This document shows positions 62,469 to 64,000 of a DNA stretch of 64,000 nucleotides, piece by piece. This stretch comes from Janthinobacterium violaceinigrum (GTDB lineage Bacteria > Pseudomonadota > Gammaproteobacteria > Burkholderiales > Burkholderiaceae_D). Within the stretch, counting starts at the first letter, position 1; every line of letters starts with the position of its first letter. The stretch lies in the NCBI RefSeq assembly GCF_009208555.1, contig NZ_WFLI01000003.1, positions 1-64,000 of the forward strand, read 5' to 3'. The position numbers and the translations under genes were made by a program. The notes under the pieces are model-generated. The model searched no databases. It saw only the letters and a program-made list of their open reading frames with translations, and was not told the origin of the DNA.

Positions 62469-63103
62469 ACTGCCTCCGTGGCGGGCATCTTGATGTCGCG
62501 CCAAGCGTAGAAAGCTGGCCTGTCATCAGGCGAGATGCGCATGCAGTCTTCGCCGAACGTAAAAGTCGCGTCGTGCTGCGCACCTGGAAACTTGAAGTAG
62601 AGGAGCGCCTGGGCGTGGCCCAGCCTGTCAGGCCCCTGCAGTGGCGCGCGGCTTACCCAAATGCTTCCGATTGTGCAGTCCGGGTACATGAGCGAGAAGA
62701 ATTCAATCAGGGCCGCTTGTGCAGCCTTTTGGGCGCGCCGTTCGACAAACCCCCCCATCACGCAGCCCTGGCTGCAGTAGACGGCATCGCCGTCCGTGAT
62801 GACTTCCAGGTGCTTGTGCTCCTCACCTTCGTCCTCGGCGTCCTGCTGCATCTCTTCGCTGACGCGCCGGCTGCAGTGGTGGCACTCGAACCACCAGCCA
62901 TGCTCGATCAGCACCGCATGTGGCACCGGACCAGGTGCGTACTGGTCAAACTGCGGCTTCCGCTGGCAGTGCTCGACCTCGTTAAAGCCGCAGTCCAGCT
63001 CGTTGGCCCCTTCGCGACGCGCGGCGGCGCTGCTGGTGGCAAAGCGGATAACGCAGTGCCCCTCGTTAGGCTCGCGCACTTCATAGGCAAGCAACGGCCT
63101 CAT
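62465..63103 (-). CDS. Phage/island protein with Cys-pair zinc site
   Basis: The 212-aa protein begins at ATG 63103 (MRPLLAYEVREPNEGHCVIRF), fixed by ATGA overlap with the upstream gene. WFECHHCSRRV and AVYCSQGCV look like two halves of a Cys4 zinc-binding site. The rest is mixed alpha/beta. Phage proteins with HxC-type binding motifs of this form are common, with unknown role. Confidence 0.65.
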   Translation of the reverse strand: MRPLLAYEVREPNEGHCVIRFATSSAAARREGANELDCGFNEVEHCQRKPQFDQYAPGPVPHAVLIEHGWWFECHHCSRRVSEEMQQDAEDEGEEHKHLEVITDGDAVYCSQGCVMGGFVERRAQKAAQAALIEFFSLMYPDCTIGSIWVSRAPLQGPDRLGHAQALLYFKFPGAQHDATFTFGEDCMRISPDDRPAFYAWRDIKMPATEAV

Positions 63104-63765
63104 GTCGCCACCCGCTTGAACTCGATCACCCAAACCCACGGGTTGGCTGCCCAGCTGCCGGCGCCGTTGATGGATTCCCACAGGTGGCTGAAGTGCTCGC
63201 TCGGTGTCGCGTGGTAGTTGTAACTCGGAATGACGCCATGGCCACCAGGCGTGCCTTCGGCGCGTGCGTCGGCGTCGCTGCAGTCATTCAGGCGCTCGAC
63301 ACGCACCGACACGATCTCCAGCAGGATCCGGCTCGCCGCACGAGGCATGTGGATGCTTGGGCGCCATCGCGGACGCGCAGGATCGCCAACACATTCGGTC
63401 GCCGGCCAGCCGCTAGGGCGGTCGGTGTTGCCCGCCGGCAGATCTGCGCGATACTCGATGCTGCATTCGGGCAGCGGACGCTGGTGTTCGTCAGGGGAGA
63501 CATAGCCGAACGTCTCACGCACCCACAGGTGATCTCCATGCCCGCCATGGGGGCATGCATCGCCGGCCATGCCGTGGGCGCCAGGAGCACGTGTATCCCC
63601 AACGCTCACCATCGACTGGAACGCGTTGCAAGACCATTGGTAATCACCTGGGCGATGCGGCACTGGTTCCGGCTGAGGCTTCATGATTCGGCGCGTCTGC
63701 GTCTTGCTGCCGTCGAGCACAGCGCGCACCATGGCACCGTTCATGAGTATTGGGCGCTCTTTCAT
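63100..63765 (-). CDS. ASCH-like phage protein
   Basis: The 221-aa protein has the N-terminal pattern MKERPILMNGAMVRAVLDG and SKTQTRRIMKPQP, typical of phage ASCH-like proteins. GDHLWVRETFGYV, SIHMPRAASRILLEIVSVRVERL and a C-terminal NPWVWVIEFKR follow. ASCH domains have a PUA-like RNA-binding fold. Both ends overlap neighbours by 4 nt. Confidence 0.78.
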   Translation of the reverse strand: MKERPILMNGAMVRAVLDGSKTQTRRIMKPQPEPVPHRPGDYQWSCNAFQSMVSVGDTRAPGAHGMAGDACPHGGHGDHLWVRETFGYVSPDEHQRPLPECSIEYRADLPAGNTDRPSGWPATECVGDPARPRWRPSIHMPRAASRILLEIVSVRVERLNDCSDADARAEGTPGGHGVIPSYNYHATPSEHFSHLWESINGAGSWAANPWVWVIEFKRVAT

Positions 63766-64000
63766 GCTTTTTCTCCAGCGGCCGGTGCGGCCGTAAACAT
63801 ATCAACTGTTTTCGTATCGCGTACCGCAGCCGGCGGCAGCACGTCCAGGAATTCTCCAATGGTCAGCGCGTTGTCGCGCGGACCATACGGCAGGCAATCG
63901 ACGGTCCAGTCGTCCGGAAGGTCGCGCTCTGTTCGAATTTCCTCGTCGGCCACCGCGTCGATGGGCTGGTCTTTGATCTCGCCAAAGTTCGACTTAAAGC
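63762..64000 (-). CDS. Partial phage/island protein, open at window end
   Basis: At least 78 residues are read to the stop at 63762, and the frame stays open at position 64000, so the true start is outside. Visible parts are SNFGEIKDQPIDAVADEE, LPDDWTVDCLPYGPRDNALT and IGEFLDVLPPAAVRDT. It overlaps the ASCH-like gene by 4 nt. No family was recognised. Confidence 0.6.
   Translation of the reverse strand, partial: FKSNFGEIKDQPIDAVADEEIRTERDLPDDWTVDCLPYGPRDNALTIGEFLDVLPPAAVRDTKTVDMFTAAPAAGEKA

Larger units (their letters stand above)
59143..64000. mobile_element. Integrated prophage/genomic island at tRNA-Val, left end
   Basis: Directly after tRNA-Val lie a terminator, a tandem repeat, a tyrosine integrase pointing toward the tRNA, an excisionase-like protein and eight short phage-type genes, all on the minus strand with overlapping ends. 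The far end is outside the window, so size and type (phage or island) are open. The likely attachment core is the tRNA 3' part (59192-59217). Confidence 0.85.

Overview
The window reads as a high-GC betaproteobacterial chromosome, most likely Oxalobacteraceae (Janthinobacterium/Duganella/Massilia-like). This is inferred from protein flavour, codon use, the conserved block gloB - methyltransferase - rnhA - dnaQ, and a 754-aa Orn/Lys/Arg decarboxylase of the type common in that family. Nearly every gene is intact and tightly packed, and many start and stop codons overlap by 1-4 nt, which fixes several starts.

Layout. 0-3.6 kb: an accessory trio (GIY-YIG-domain protein, a small protein with a cationic helical segment, an amidohydrolase) facing a sigma-54 activator. 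3.7-7.6 kb: a decarboxylase behind a structured leader, folA and an alpha/beta hydrolase. 7.8-11.3 kb: a compact ter (tellurium/stress) cassette of TerD, a TerD-TerA fusion and a TerD-VWA fusion. 11.4-15.8 kb: an outer-membrane receptor, a SUKH-like protein and thyA. 15.9-20.4 kb: a membrane GGDEF-EAL protein and a FadL-type channel. 20.4-21.7 kb: a small phage-like pair (tail-collar protein and GH25 lysozyme). 21.7-31.9 kb, minus strand: PLP lyase, LysE exporter, ABC exporter, AttH-like protein with an FtsX-type permease, DUF4124, FAD oxidase, DUF2069 and WrbA. 32-34.7 kb: YihY, a membrane protein and a secreted protein broken by one stop codon. 34.7-40.3 kb, minus strand: MetY, hydrolase, a DUF1911-like (PoNi-type) protein and a WG-repeat protein. 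40.5-49 kb: dioxygenase, CBS protein, three regulators linked to c-di-GMP/HDOD signalling, and aroC. 49.5-59.1 kb: core metabolism (AidB-like dehydrogenase, upp, HPt protein, cspA, LysR/aceB, gloB, rnhA, dnaQ). From 59.1 kb: tRNA-Val(CAC) followed by a tyrosine integrase, an excisionase-like protein and a chain of coupled phage/island genes on the minus strand, running off the end of the window.

The main signal not explained by genes is a set of roughly 85-118 bp intergenic elements in two families, at 3.8, 8.4, 8.5 and 44.2 kb, and at 45.7 and 53.3 kb. Each has a conserved core flanked by arms whose sequence differs between copies while the two arms stay complementary. In family 1 an inner stem covaries as well. 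Four of the six touch or nearly touch a gene's stop codon. No CRISPR array, rRNA or complete insertion sequence was seen.
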